Below are positions 9,782-21,125 of a stretch of 64,000 nt of DNA, piece by piece (the first letter of the stretch is position 1; every line of letters begins with the position of its first letter). Location: positions 6,509,001 to 6,573,000 of the forward strand of contig JAGTTD010000011.1 in NCBI GenBank assembly GCA_018398585.1, read 5' to 3'. The stretch comes from Simmondsia chinensis. Lineage: Eukaryota > Streptophyta > Magnoliopsida > Caryophyllales > Simmondsiaceae. Below the pieces are notes generated by a model, which saw only the letters and a list, made by a program, of their open reading frames with translations, ran no database searches and had not been told where the DNA came from. Made by a program: the position numbers and the translations under genes.

Positions 9782-10853
9782 TTGTTCTTTTTTCCTTTCT
9801 TATATGAGATGGCATAGTCCGAACCCAAAAGATAAGACATGCCTTACATTTAGCCTTCAAGTAATGTCTCCACTTAGCAACTGCTAGCAAAATAGCCAAG
9901 AATTTCTTCTCATAAGTAGAGAGACCCTTTTTTTTTGGGCCAAAAGCTTTGCTTAGAAAAGCAATAGGTCTGCCTTGTTGCTAAGAACAACTCCCATGCC
10001 CTTCTCACTAGCATCAGTCTCTAGGACAAAGGGCTGGGAGAAGTTAGGTAGGGCAAGCACAGGGGCACTTGCCATGGCTGTCTTGAGAAGTCCAAAGGCT
10101 GTCGTTGCCTGCTCATCCCAGCAGAATCCATTCTTATTCAGTTGATCAATGAGGGGTTTTGCTATAGCCCTGTAATTCCTCGCAAATTTCCTTTAATATC
10201 CTGTAAGGCCAAGGAAGGACCTCAAGTCCTTCACATTTTGAGGCTCAGGCCAAGATACCATGGCCTCTACCTTCGTTGGGTCTGTTGCAATTCTATCAAT
10301 TGAAATAATATGACCCGGGTACTTTATTTCATTCTTAGCAAAACTGCATTTAGATCTTTTTGCATAAAGTTGATAATTTCTAAGCTGATGGAGGAGTATT
10401 TGTAAGTGCCTGACATGGACTTCCAGCGACGTGCTATACACTAATATGTCATAAAAGAAAACTAGGACACATTTTCTCAAGAAAGGGGCAAATACCTCAT
10501 TCGTTAATGCTTTGAAAAGTGGCATGGCCATTAGTAAGCCCAAATGGCATCAACCTGAACTCAAAGTGTCCATGATGTGTCCTAAAGGTTGTATTTGGTA
10601 TATCAGGCTCATCTACTTGCACTTGAAAGTGACTAGCTTTGAGATCTAGCTTAGAGAATATTGATGCTTCCTTGAGCTCATCTAACAAGTCATCTATATG
10701 AGGAATAGGAAACTTGTTTTTAATAGTGCTATCATTGAGTTGAGCGTAATCCATGCAAAACCTCATAGTGCCATCCTTTTTATTCACTAAAAGAACAGGA
10801 GAAGCAAAAGGGAAGCAACTGCGTTGGATGATGGAATTCTCCAACATCTCCAT
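9782..10853 (-). pseudogene. Element O reverse transcriptase and RNase H
   Basis: The minus-strand RT shows SPVLLVNKKDGTMRFCMDYA, NKFPIPHIDDLLDEL, FSKLDLKASHFQVQV, FRTHHGHFEFRLMPFGL and the catalytic box VLVFFYDILVYS. The box has Tyr for the first Asp of the expected FDDILVYS, which abolishes polymerase activity. RNase H remnants follow (RPIAFLSKAFG, EKKFLAILLAVAKWRHYLKA in a second frame). The RNase H end is cut by insertion of G at 9781. Confidence 0.9.
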
Positions 10854-11001
10854 AACTTGCCTCTCTATTTCATTTTTTTTGCAAGTAGGGGTATTTGTAG
10901 CGCCTAATGCTCACTAGCTTATCATCAAGCTTTAGAGTAATTCTATGATCATGAGATCTGAGTGGTGGTAGAGCCTTAAGCTCTTGAAATACATCCTCAT
11001 A

Positions 11002-11719
11002 CTAAGTTATTAAGGAATGAATAGAAGAGGGTACAGATGACCTGACTGGATTCTTGGCACTAGACCAGCAATAAAGTAGGCACAAAATATTCTTCCTTGT
11101 GGTAGAGCCCTTGTAACTTTGTCTAGTAAGGAGCTTTAGAGTTCTAGTCTTCCTTATTCCAGTTAGCTCAACAGTTTTGCCCTCCTTGATGAAACTAAGC
11201 TTCAATTGGTTAAAGTCCAAAGAGACTGGACTAAACTGCTTCATCCAGTCCATCCCCAATAGCATATCACAACCCCTAATCTTCACTAGCCTTATGTGAT
11301 GAGAAAAAGGCATGGTTCTGCATCTGCCAGTGAGCTAAGCATTGTTGTCAGCTCCATGTTGTGTGCCCATTAGCAACAGTGATACCTAATGGGGTTGTAT
11401 GCTCTAGGATAAACCCTGCCTCTCTAGCCAATCTTGGATCCAAGAAGCCGTGAATGCTTCCACTGTTGATCAGAATGATGATAGTTCTTTTGTGGAAATG
11501 TCCTAAGATTTTGATGGTGCTAGAGGAAGCACTTCCAGTTAAGGCATGAACATAAATTTCTTCTGCCTTTTCATCACAAGTATCTATTACTTGCTCCTCT
11601 TCCACTTTAGTGATTGATGAGAACTCGTTACCAGGATCAGGATCCAATAACTCAGTTACCTTTAAGCTATGAAGGGTTTGATTGTCACACTCATGCCCAT
11701 GATAGGAAATAGTCCTCAC
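11002..11719 (-). pseudogene. Element O protease region
   Basis: The minus strand encodes IIILINSGSIHGFLDPRLAR, matching the family motif ILIDSGSTHSFLDP but with Asn for the catalytic Asp. CDMLLGMDWMKQFSPVSLDF follows in a neighbouring frame; this is the C-terminal protease signature. The changed Asp and a frameshift between the two blocks make it non-functional. Confidence 0.85.
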
Positions 11720-12343
11720 TGAGAGAACTATCTGTGGCTAGCAAGTGTGACCTTAATTCCTCAAATTGTTCTTGGTATTCATGAATTGAGCCCATTTGTT
11801 TTAATTTGTTGAACTGACTGATATCTATTTCGCCAGTGTCTTCGAACCTATCATATAGTTCTTTACAAAATTCATTCCGCTCAATTTTTCCGTTATCAGC
11901 TATGAGTCCTTGCAACCATACATTAGTTTTATCGTCTAAGTACATAACAGCTAGGCCCAACTTCAGGGGTTTACTCCATTAAAGACAGGAAAATCAATCT
12001 TAGGCTTGGGTCAAGAACCATTACCATCATAGGAGCCCTTAGTTTGATTGTTCTCCCCCATTTTTAGGGCAAAACCCCAAGATTAGAGGCTTTCCGATGT
12101 TGATTTTCCCAATGTTGGCCTTGGATTTATGCAATCGAACCTCCACTTCTTGATTCTGCACTAAAGTTGCTGCTTGAGAAGAATTTGCCACCAATTGTTG
12201 CATTAAAATTAACATTTGTGAACTATTATGTTGTATGACCTGAAGCAGCTGATTGTGCCTTTCTCTGGCTACTTGTGAGATTCTACCACTTTTTGCACCA
12301 GATCCTGCATCTGATCTCCTATTTCCGTCATTGTCGGTCTCAT
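11691..12343 (-). pseudogene. Element O gag
   Basis: The minus-strand ATG at 12343 opens MRPTMTEIGDQMQDLVQKVV, which is soon stopped. The Retrotrans_gag core lies at 11960-11700 (VMYLDDKTNVWLQGLI, ERNEFCKELYDRFED, QFNKLKQMGSIHEYQEQFEE). Gag forms the retrotransposon particle. Stops and frame changes break it. Confidence 0.85.
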
Positions 12344-12394
12344 TTTACCTCTAACCAGTTTAAATCACGAATGGAACACTGAACAGCGAAAACC

Positions 12395-13230
12395 AAGGTT
12401 GTCTGAATCAGGATTCTACGTAGGATCAGTGAGGGGTCCTCAGGATCGGGATCGTAGAATTGGATCGAGAATCATAAGATTTTACTATATGTGTAAAACA
12501 ATAACTTGTATCCATAAAAATCGCATTATAAGCCTCAAATATATAATAAAGAACATCAAAAAATGCAAAAAATATTGATTTTATAATACATTAGAGACTC
12601 ATAAGTACGAAATTAATAGAGATACATCATACAAACATACACTCAAACTAGCAACACCATCAAGCTTAAAATAAATAAAATGAAAATCAAAACAAGTATC
12701 CAAGTAACTCAATAATATACTAGAAGAATAAGAAATTAAACAAAAACTAGGGATTTACCCAAAAGAGATGAGCTATGGTTTGTGTGTGGCCCATGGGCCG
12801 GTTGGCTGGTGGCTACGGCAGTCCGTTGGTGGCTCGTGGTGGCGTGGTTAGGGCAGTCGGTCGGTTGCTTGTGTTGGCATGGTGGCCCGTGGTGGCGTCA
12901 TGGGGTTTGGGGAAGGGAAAGGGGAAGGGGAGAGAGTGAGGGAGGAGGGGACGTGAAAAAAGGGAGGAGGACAAAGAAACAAGAGGGGGGGGGGGGGGAT
13001 TTAAAAAAAAGTAAATTTTTATTTTTTTTAATTTAATAATTAATTAATTTTTTTTTTATGTTGTTTGACTCAAGTAGGATCGGTAGGATCGTGTAGGATC
13101 GGCGATCCTACCCGATCCTACTTATTTTTTTTGCGATCCCACTTTTTTATGATTTTTTACGCTATCTGGATCGGGTGGACGAAGTAGGATCGTACGATCC
13201 TACGATCCGGATCACGATTTTGATAACCAT
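12395..13230. mobile_element. Mutator-like MITE in the O leader
   Basis: Imperfect terminal inverted repeats: AAGGTTGTCTGAATCAGGAT on the left, and ATGGTTATCAAAATCGTGAT from the right end reverse-complemented. About 9 bp flanking duplications, GCGAAAACC at 12386-12394 and GCGAAAAAC at 13232-13240, suit a Mutator-like element. The ends are rich in GGATCG/CGATCC motifs that can pair. The middle (about 12780-13000) is a G-rich low-complexity block with no credible protein. It separates O's primer site from gag. Confidence 0.7.
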
Positions 13231-13253
13231 GGCGAAAAACCTAGTTCAAGATC

Positions 13254-13266
13254 GGCTGTGATACCA
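13254..13266 (-). other. Primer-binding site of element O
   Basis: The minus strand reads TGGTATCACAGCC, one or two changes from the tRNA-Met site TGGTATCAGAGC, directly inside the 5' LTR at 13269. Confidence 0.82.
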
Positions 13267-13268
13267 AA

Positions 13269-13623
13269 TGTCACGTTTAGTGCTTGCATGTAAAGGAAAG
13301 GAAGAAGGCGGCTGAAAGAGCGAATAGGTCATCCAGAGAGAGAGAGGGAGGGAGAGAGAGAATGTACAGGAGGAGAAGAGAGAGAGCACGTGAGGGAAAG
13401 AGGAAAGTAAATGCATTTTATTGAATGTCTTTGTGAAGCACATCCCATTTGTATGATCTAATTACAGGTATACCAATATACTAATTCATGTTTAACCACT
13501 TGTAAAACTACTTTATCCCATCTAACTAGCTATTAACTAATCCTTATTACAAGTATGATCACTTATCAAGATAACAAATCAATTTCAATGTTAACAATTA
13601 TTCAATGCATGAAATACATGACA
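13269..13623 (-). repeat. 5' LTR of element O
   Basis: 355 bp, without the SINE found in the partner LTR. Begins TGTCACGTTTAGTGC and ends CATGACA. It includes an interrupted GA tract at about 13337-13363. Confidence 0.88.
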
Positions 13624-13720
13624 CAAATGAAAGAATAAAGCAACATTAGAGCATCAAGCATCACATCATTACTTTAATAATAATAATATTTCTTGCCCTC
13701 AATATATGTAGTAAATATTA

Positions 13721-14228
13721 GGGTTATTTACATTGTGGAACCATGACGTTTTTGGAAATAGTTAAAAGGACCGTAATATTTTTGAATTATTAAAAGGATT
13801 CCTATGTTTTTGTCGTGTTATAAAAAGACCCCTTTCGAGGTGATCACATTATTTTTCGTCGACAGAGTTGACTTGGCAACTATTTGTGACTAATGCTACA
13901 ATAAAATGACAAAAAATACGTTTCAACACCCTTATTCTTATTTTATAAGCATGAAATTCAAAATGTGTATTATATAGAAACTATCTATTTTTGTTTAATT
14001 TGTTCTATGGTTATTAAAGGGTATGTTCGTCATTTTACTATAGCATTAATAAAAACACAGCTGTCATGTAAGCTCTGTCGATTAAGAATGGCATCAGCAC
14101 GTCAGAAAGGGGCCTTTTTATTAATGCGACAAAAACTTAAGGGATACGAGAAAAACTTAGAGGTCTTTTTAATAAGTTTAAAATGTATTATTTTCGAAAA
14201 CGTTGGGGTACTAAAATGTAAATAACTC
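13721..14228. mobile_element. Mutator-like MITE with long inverted repeats
   Basis: The first and last roughly 190 bp are diverged inverted repeats. The left starts GGGTTATTTACATTGTGGAA, and the right end reverse-complemented starts GAGTTATTTACATTTTAGTA. Shared inner blocks include TTTTTGTCG and GACCCCTTTC/GGCCCCTTTC. The 9 bp flanks TAAATATTA (13712-13720) and TAAATAATA (14229-14237) differ by one base. Long TIRs with a 9 bp TSD indicate a Mutator-type non-autonomous element. It sits close to the last host exon. Confidence 0.8.
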
Positions 14229-14326
14229 TAAATAATATTACCCCTTTTTCTTCAAACATAATACCAAGGTATTTTTGCGTTTGTAATGGCTCAAAGTGTA
14301 TTTACTGTACAAATTTGTGATCACAG

Positions 14327-14428
14327 CTTGAGGGAACTGATTCATGGGAGGAAACTATTGAAGAAATAATAGCTGCCTTTGAGAGACAGCACCGACGCAA
14401 GCTTTTGTACAGTATTTCCTTCTATTGA
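14327..14428 (+). CDS. Terminal exon of the unidentified host gene
   Basis: The acceptor TTTGTGATCACAG ends at 14326. The open frame LEGTDSWEETIEEIIAAFER then QHRRKLLYSISFY ends in TGA at 14426-14428. It continues the phase-0 frame of exon 1714-1832. The peptide is an acidic amphipathic helix, then a basic cluster (RQHRRK) and a hydrophobic C-terminus. I do not recognise the family. Sequence after the stop has the loose AT-rich character of a 3' UTR up to the C1 LTR near 14949. Confidence 0.6.
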   Translation, partial: LEGTDSWEETIEEIIAAFERQHRRKLLYSISFY

Positions 14429-14948
14429 TTACATCTTGGATTTGATAGTGTTACTATCTACATGTAATTTAAAGCCTTTGTAGGAGTAAACATCTCCCTT
14501 GTCGTTGAATTATTCTTGTATTGGGATCTTGGGGATGCTTGGAAAAGAACCTGAAATTGTAGCTTACATGCTCTGAATTTGGATAGTATTTACAAGTTAG
14601 ATTTTTCATCTGAAAGACATTTTGATCTTAACAAAAATGCGACTCAACTAGTGATGGAATACGGATACTTCTAGCAAGATTTTTATTTCTCTATCTTGTG
14701 GACGACTTATTGGCTAATTCTATCAGTTGAAGTAACAGATTATATCCCAAATGTAATTTTAGTGAGTAGAAATGTTGAACTTATTGGTGTTTAGTATAAA
14801 TTTTGTTTTTATGTTGTTCTGCCTTAATAGTTGAATCATTGAAATTTCAATTGTTCATATAAATAGGGTGTTATTGCTAGAATAAAAAATGTTATTGCTA
14901 GAGCAAAAACAAAACAATTATAGTTATCAAAAATTGTATTGTTTCTTA
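14429..14948 (+). other. Probable 3' UTR and flank of host gene
   Basis: No reading frame or repeat signature. AATAAA occurs near 14880, next to a short direct repeat (GTTATTGCTAGA twice). Transcript end is not determinable from sequence alone. Confidence 0.4.
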
Positions 14949-15177
14949 ATTACCAATTGCATTTTTTCTTTGTATTTTTTTTCCTCTCTTATAGGATATT
15001 TTGCTAGGTTAGGATTTTTTTTTGATCTTTCCTAAGTTTTCATTTTTACCCTTGCTTTTTTGTATATTTGTACCCATGCATTTCTTGCTATTCATTCAAT
15101 AGAAGAGCCCTCTAGTTCCTTCCAGAAGCATCTCTCAAACTTTTCATGGAGAATTTATTTTCAGTTTAGTTTTGTTA
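14949..15177 (+). repeat. 5' LTR of C1 (start approximate)
   Basis: Aligns with 29970-30212 over its whole length, including GCTATTCATTCA.TAGA.GAGCCCT and CTTCTCTCAA blocks. The left boundary is estimated. Confidence 0.75.
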
Positions 15178-15189
15178 TGGTATCAAAGC
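15178..15189 (+). other. Primer-binding site of C1
   Basis: TGGTATCAAAGC directly after the LTR, one change from the tRNA-Met complement TGGTATCAGAGC. Confidence 0.85.
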
Positions 15190-15430
15190 GCGGGTACTGA
15201 TTTTTTTTTTTTTTTTTTTACTTATCTTCATTGTTTTCTTCCTTTCCTCTCAGAAGGAAGATCGTGTTTCTGGTTTCCTTCGATTGTGTGTGGGAGCCTT
15301 TCATCAACTATTTTTTCTTTTTGGTTTCAACTCACTTAGCCTCTTGTATATTTTGTTCTATTCTAGTTTCGAGGCGCCAAAATCCTCCTTTTCATCAGAA
15401 ATTATTCCATGTTTTCGTTTGATCTGAGTG

Positions 15431-16260
15431 ATGATGGCACGAAGTCAAGCAGTTCCCCAGACCGAGACTCCGATGATTGTTATGACCCCTATTCAACCTG
15501 TTAACAAGCCGATGTTATAGGGCAAGCTACCATACAACCAGCAACCACTGAAGATCTGTATTTTCTTGCTGTAAATGAGAGTCGGATATTGCTTTCGCAG
15601 GTCTTGACTAGTTTTGAAACTTATAATAGTTGGTACTGCTCCATGGGTGTAGCTCTTATGGGCAAGAATAAGCTTGATTTTGTCAATGGTAACATCAAAC
15701 AGATAAATTCGGATGAAGATATTTATGCTATGTGTAGAAAAATGAGCCATCCATTTTTGAGTTGAGACAATCTATTGCACAACTTAACCAGGAAGGCCAG
15801 CTGCAAATTATGCGAAGTTGAAGACCTTATGGTATGAATTACAAGTTTATGGGCCTTTGCCAGTATGCTCCTATGGGGTTATGAAGAATTGCAAATGTGA
15901 GATCCTGAAGGAGGTGAAACTGAAGCCGACAATGAGAGCTTGTGATGACCTTCTTGATGGCCTTGAGTAGTAAGTATTTCCACGTGTGGATCCTACAGCC
16001 AACATTAATGTGGCGTTTGCAAAAATTAGTGAACAGGAGAAGCAATTTTCTATCCGCAGGTTAATTGAGTTAGGGTCCCTTGTCACTATGGAAGCCGCGA
16101 CCATGGTAAGCAAGGTTCAGGATGATTTAGGTTAGTCTAGAAGCAGCAGATGTGAGAGGCCTCTTTGTATACATTGTGGAAGAATCGATCACACTATAGA
16201 GCAGTGCTTGAAAATGATAGCATACCCACCATTATAGAATTTTGAAGGCAAGCAACCTAC
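15431..16260 (+). pseudogene. C1 gag
   Basis: The frame starts near ATGATGGCACGAAG. The gag core ILLSQVLTSFETYNSWYCSM then GVALMGKNKLDFVNG at about 15570-15690 is typical of copia gag. A zinc knuckle, CIHCGRIDHTIEQC (CX2CX4HX4C intact), is at about 16166-16207. Frameshifts and stops, for example near 15520 and 15765, separate the blocks. Confidence 0.85.
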
Positions 16261-16499
16261 GACTCGTACCACCATACCAGTTGCTAATAATGTCATGGCA
16301 TGTGTCTGTTTTAGAAAGGAGGAGGTGGAAAGTAACAATCCAGTTGCTCATTTTGCTCCAGCTCAATGACATCAATTACTTTCTTATCTTAGCAATCACT
16401 TGGCCACTCTGAATCCTCCTCCTACCATAACCAATGGCCAATCGCGTTCTCATCTGCCATCATGCTTTTATTGTAAATTCAATCCACCACTCATCTTTA

Positions 16500-17780
16500 C
16501 CTCGCCACTCTTGGATTTGTCGATTCAGGCGCCATTAATCAGATTTGTGGAGATTATAGCATGTTTGGCTTAGAGCCTTGTGAGAGGTACCTGTAACCGT
16601 ACCTAATGGGGAAATGGCTTATGTGACACATAAAGGGGTTGTTAGGCTCATCGGTTCATTGGTTTGGATGATATGTTTTTTGTGTTTAGCTTTAAGTTTA
16701 ATATGATGTCAGTTTCACAGCTTTTGGGGAATACGTCATACTCTTTCATTTATGATGCTAATTGTTGCTACATTCAGGACCACAAAAGTGCAGTGGCAAT
16801 TGGGATTGCTATTAAGCGTGGAGGACTTTACCTGTTTGCCCCAACTACTGAGGTACCTTCTTCCTCTTCTAAACAGATTACGCCTACTATCACTAAGCAA
16901 CACGACATTACTCATTCCACTTTCATCTCTCAGATTCCTCTCATAATATTTGGCATTCTTGGTTGAGACATTCATCTCATTCCATTCTTTATACTTTTAG
17001 GCTGAGCAATAGCAAATTACTTCAGATAATGATGTTTGTGTGGTGTTTCCTTTGGCCAAACAAAAATGGCTTATCTTTCCCAGTCATGGACATCATCCAA
17101 ATGAGGTGTTTGATATGATACATGTTGATATCTGGGGTGCTTTCCATGTTCCTTCTACTTATGGTCATTGCTTTTTTCTTGCAGTTGTCGATGATTGCTC
17201 TCATGATTACGTGGGTGTTCTTATTGAAAAATGAAACCGAAGTTGGGATACTCTTACCACAATTTTACACATTTGTTTTAACTCAATATGACAAATGTAT
17301 CAAATGCATGCAAATTGACAACGAGGTGGAATTTCGCCTTTCAAATTTTTGTAGTACTCATGGGATTATATATAAACTGCCATGTAATGATTCCCTTGAA
17401 CAAAATTCGGCTGTTGAAAGAAAATATCGACATTAGCTTAATGTGGCGAGAGCCTTACATTTTCAACTAAATGTTCTAATTCCTTTTGGAAAGAATGCGT
17501 CTTCGCGTTGGCATACTTAATTAATTGTGTCCCTTCCTCGGTTTTACATAATAAAACACCTTTTGAAGTCCTTCAAAAGAAAACAGCCTCTTATGATCAC
17601 CTCAAAAATTTTGGATGTCTTTGTTTTGTCACTACTCAATGCTGACATAGAAATAAATTTGATCGCCGGGCTTGTGCGGCAATGTTCAATAGTTATCTGT
17701 TTGGGATGAAAGGATACAAGTTTGATCTTCGCACACATGAGATTTTTATTTCTTAAGACGTGTTTTTTCATGAACATGTT
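16500..17780 (+). pseudogene. C1 protease and integrase
   Basis: Protease motif GFVDSGAINQICGDYSMF starts near 16508, with DSG intact. Integrase core pieces follow: FDMIHVDIWGAFHVPSTYGH (first Asp), VVDDCSHDYVGVL, KCMQIDNEVEFR (second Asp region, S/N changed) and CNDSLEQNSAVERKYRH (Glu) at 17100-17436. Stops such as the TAG after KYRH, and frameshifts, inactivate it. Confidence 0.85.
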
Positions 17781-18369
17781 TTTCCACCCTTATATGATCC
17801 CACATTTCTAGACCCCTTCAATAATATGTGCTTCTCATTTATAGTCTAGGCGATGCCAATTTTGCCTTCAGTTGACTCAACTTCTTCATCCAATTTCAAT
17901 ATTACGGAACCTAAGGTGTCACCTCTAGTACCAAACAAGTCCAAATCACCTTTCTCCAATTCATCCCTTCATCGTCTTCTTCTACCTTTGAGGAAATGCA
18001 TACTGCGCCAGAGCTAGCACAAACACTCCGAATGAAACAGAGACCTTGCTCAACTCTTCTGGTGACACCATCAAGACCCCCTGCATTCCTTCCCTGTTTT
18101 TGGGAGGCCGACTACATCTACTCACCCACCTGTTCACCTTGCCCAATATCATTGTAACCTATTACAACACCAATCATCAGATTCAAACACTACATGGCAT
18201 CCTCTTTCCCACATGGTATGTTATGATGGTTTATCTCACTCTTACAAACACTTTATTTTGTCCATATCGGTTAATGTCAAGCCCAAAACATATGCCCAAG
18301 CTTGGAACATTCCCCATTGGCAGCTTGCTGTGCGAGCTGAACTCCATGCTTTGTAGGCCAACAATACTT

Positions 18370-19178
18370 GGTCTCTTGTTCCTCTTCCACCAGGAAAGTG
18401 TCCCATAGGATGTAAGTGGGTATACAAAATTAAATGTCGTTCTGATGGCTCTATTGGATGGTATAAGGCTAGGCTAATAGCTAAGGGTTTTACGCAGCAT
18501 GAAGGTGTTGATTGCTTTGACACTTTTACCCCCCGTAGCTAAAATAACCACTATAGTTCTCTTAGTAGCATTGGTGTCCATACATACGTGGCACTTTGTT
18601 CAATTGGATGTTAACAATGCCTTTTTACAGGGGAACATTTTTGAGGAAGTTTTTATGTCACCTCCACCCAGGTTTCTAGCTGAAGGGGCGTCATCTTATT
18701 TGGTCTGTCAGCTACATTAGGGTTTTTATGGGCGATAACAGGCTAGTAGGCAACGCTCCGCATTTTTTATTTTAATGGGTTTCATTGAGTCTCATCACGA
18801 TTATAGCCTCTTTACATTGCATACGGGTACTTCCTTTCTTGCTTTACTTGTCTATGTCTAAGACGTTATTGTTGCTAGAAATGATTCTTGCCTTGCTATG
18901 TCAGTTGAACAAATATTGCATGATCTTTTCAATTAAAGGATCTGGGCCCATTAAAAACTTCCTTGGCCTAGAAGTTGCCCGATTTGCATCGGGAATTTAT
19001 ATGTCCCAACGACATCACACTCTCTCCCTTCTTGAAACTCTCGTTCTTCTTGGTGCTCGACCCATTGTCTAACCAATGGACCCTAATGCTCGTCTGAGTC
19101 GTTATGATGGTGATCTTATTGGGGTTCCCACCATTTGCCGCCACCTCATAGGAAAACTGCTATATCTCACCTCAACTC
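18370..19178 (+). pseudogene. C1 reverse transcriptase
   Basis: Copia RT blocks: [57 protein letters not shown], and KGSGPIKNFLGLEVARFASG at about 18940-19000. The catalytic YVDD is destroyed: the frame reads YV-stop-D at about 18853-18864. The sequence resumes as RNase H at 29358 beyond element N. Confidence 0.88.
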
Positions 19179-19603
19179 TATCATGATTCTAATAGATGGG
19201 GCATATGAAATGGAGAATGAATAAGTCAAGATAGAATGAGCAAGTATAAGTCCTCTCTAGTATTGGTCTTAACTCCTTATTGTTAGTATAAGAGTCTTAG
19301 GTATAAGTCAAGCTGGTCAATACCGTTATGTTAGTTGGTCAAGGTTGGCGGCTACACTTAAGAGGCCCTTAGAGTGGGTTAAGTCACTTGTCCAAATGCA
19401 TTGTATTAGGCCTAATGTCGCTTAGAGTTTAGCTAGTATAAATAGGATGTTTGAGCTTGTAAATGATAATTGATGAATGAAATTGATACTTTTTCTCTTC
19501 TCATCTCAAATTCTATCTCTATTTTCTCATCTCCTTCACTTCTTTCTCATCCCGTACTCTCAAAACCTAGGTTGTGATTCAAGATTCATCTTGAATCATA
19601 ACA
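19179..19603 (+). repeat. 5' LTR of element N
   Basis: 425 bp, closely similar to 28932-29357. TATAAATA lies at 19437-19444, with a pyrimidine-rich R-U5 resembling that of element G's LTR. The first dinucleotide is TA instead of TG. Confidence 0.92.
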
Positions 19604-19605
19604 TT

Positions 19606-19617
19606 TGGTATCAGAGC
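19606..19617 (+). other. Primer-binding site of element N
   Basis: TGGTATCAGAGC, exact tRNA-Met-type site, two bases after the LTR end ATAACA. Confidence 0.92.
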
Positions 19618-20179
19618 TTGTGAAATTGCTTCCGATTAAGTTGATTGAGTTCAATTTGATTATGTGTGAGCATTGGATCAAGTTGTTGATATTGAGTTCC
19701 TGATCGATTGTACTTGATCAAGAATTGTGCTTAAGTGTACTGATTTCATTGATTCAGCGAATTTAATTCAAATTGCGTTGTTGATTGAGTGATTGATATT
19801 AGGTGTGCTTCTGCTGCTGTTTCATTCACTAGCAGAGGTTAATCTAGCTGTTGGATTGCATTGAAATTAAGTAGCTAGAAGTTGAATTGATTAACTGAAT
19901 CTGTTCCAAGGCTGACAGCTATTGGACATTGCGATTTTCTAGTTGAATCTGGTGAATTGAGGATCTTGCATCATATATCCAACTGGAATATCAGCAGACT
20001 TTGTTGAATCATATTGGTGCAAGTTAATTCAGTTTAATACTGCTGCTAAATTGTTCTCGTTCAGCTTCTGGACAAGATTGCAGTGTGCACAATCGGTTGC
20101 TATAATTAAGTTGTGGCGGTGTTGCAATCAAGCAGTTAGTGCATTGAATTCGATTCAGTTGAGCCACAGTTGAGCAAGG

Positions 20180-21038
20180 ATGGAGATGGAAGCTACAACT
20201 AATTTTGATTCAACTCCGAAGTGGTTGGACGAAATTAGCAAGAGCTTGCAACACATGAATGAAACGGATAATCAGAATCTTCCTAAGGCAACAGATGATA
20301 CGAAGGAGCATAATGAGGTCGGCTTCATCCAAAGAAAGGTCTTCAATGAATCTACACTCTTGGTTAAGATTTGGAATGTTCTTTATCCAATCACCGAAGA
20401 TATTCTTTACCAATATTTTTTATCCCTACGGACATATCGAAAGAATTGAAGTCATTCCAATATCCATCCTAGTGGTTGAAGCCCAAGTGTCCTTCTCCAC
20501 AAGAGAACAAGCTGTTTTGGCCATCAATCAATTGCAAGGAAGAAACATTTATGACTATTGTTGTGGAATGGATATTCAACTCCTCATTCATTGTAAGGAA
20601 ATTGGAGAATCAAGAGAAGTTTCTTCTTCAAATGGGGCCCCCTCGGAGCTAGTGGATGGTGATGCGCATCATGTGGTGAAGATTGATCAAGAGAATGAGT
20701 TGGATGAAGAGGTTATCATGCCAATGGAGGACAAAGATTCAGTTCCGCTGCATAGTTTGCAATCAAATGAGATTGAATTGGGATCTTGTGAGGTTGGAGC
20801 TAGAATCGAGCAGGCTAATGACATTGCAATTAATTTCAAGCCAGATAAGGACTTGCTCATACAAGTTCCTCAGGTACATTCAATGGTTGCAGCCACAATG
20901 ACTGAAAAACAGGATGCCAATGACAAACAATGCAGTGTGGAACATCATAAATTGGATCCAATTGTTGTTGGAAAGTTCATTACAGCAGGTTTATCTTCAA
21001 CTCAGTTTGAAGTGGAGCCAGTGCAAGGGGTTGAATAA
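20180..21038 (+). pseudogene. Element N ORF, 5' part: PTB-like RNA-recognition motif
   Basis: The ATG at 20180 opens MEMEATTNFDSTPKWLDEIS. An RRM spans about 20345-20595: RNP2-like LVKIWNVLYPITEDILYQYF, then after a one-base slip in a T run near 20415-20421, YPYGHIERIEV, RNP1-like VEAQVSFSTREQAVL and LQGRNIYDYCCGMDIQL. The NxLYP...LQGRNIYDxCCxxDIQ signature is that of polypyrimidine-tract-binding proteins, where this domain binds pyrimidine-rich RNA. The rest is acidic and low in recognisable motifs. TAA ends the open stretch at 21036-21038. It is intronless and begins about 560 bp after the primer site, so it belongs to the element. Origin by capture of a host gene is inference. Confidence 0.75.
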
Positions 21039-21125
21039 GATTTTTTGCCACTGAGCATTGCAACAAAAGAATTACAAGTGTTAATTTAGTTTCTAAGCAT
21101 CAGGAAGCTGCAGTTATAGCTCATA

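Larger units (their letters stand above)
2449..13623 (-). mobile_element. Element O: Ty3-gypsy chromovirus, host of nested element G
   Basis: Related terminal repeats (2449-3088 and 13269-13623) both begin TGTCACGTTTAGTGCTTGCA and end CATGACA. The domain order on the minus strand is gag, protease, RT, RNase H, integrase and chromodomain, placing it in the chromovirus branch of Ty3-gypsy. The primer site TGGTATCACAGCC (complement at 13254-13266) adjoins the right, 5', LTR. Flanks CAAGC/CAAAT match only partly as a TSD. The element is dead: catalytic residues in protease and RT are changed and frames are broken. Element G (4615-9776), a SINE (2648-2889) and a Mutator-like MITE (12395-13230) inserted into it. 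Confidence 0.88.
1833..14326 (+). other. Large transposon-filled host intron
   Basis: Inferred phase-0 intron of 12,494 bp, from the GTGTTT donor at 1833 to the TGATCACAG acceptor ending at 14326. It contains chromovirus O with chromovirus G nested in it, two Mutator-like MITEs (12395-13230 inside O, and 13721-14228), one full SINE inside O's left LTR and one SINE/RTE tail fragment. About 1833-2290 and 13624-13720 look like residual unique intron. No further exon was seen in the non-repeat parts. Confidence 0.5.

Noticed and set aside
12782..13036. 84-codon plus-strand frame rich in W, G and V
   Set aside because: It is low-complexity G-rich sequence inside a MITE, with no motif and skewed composition.
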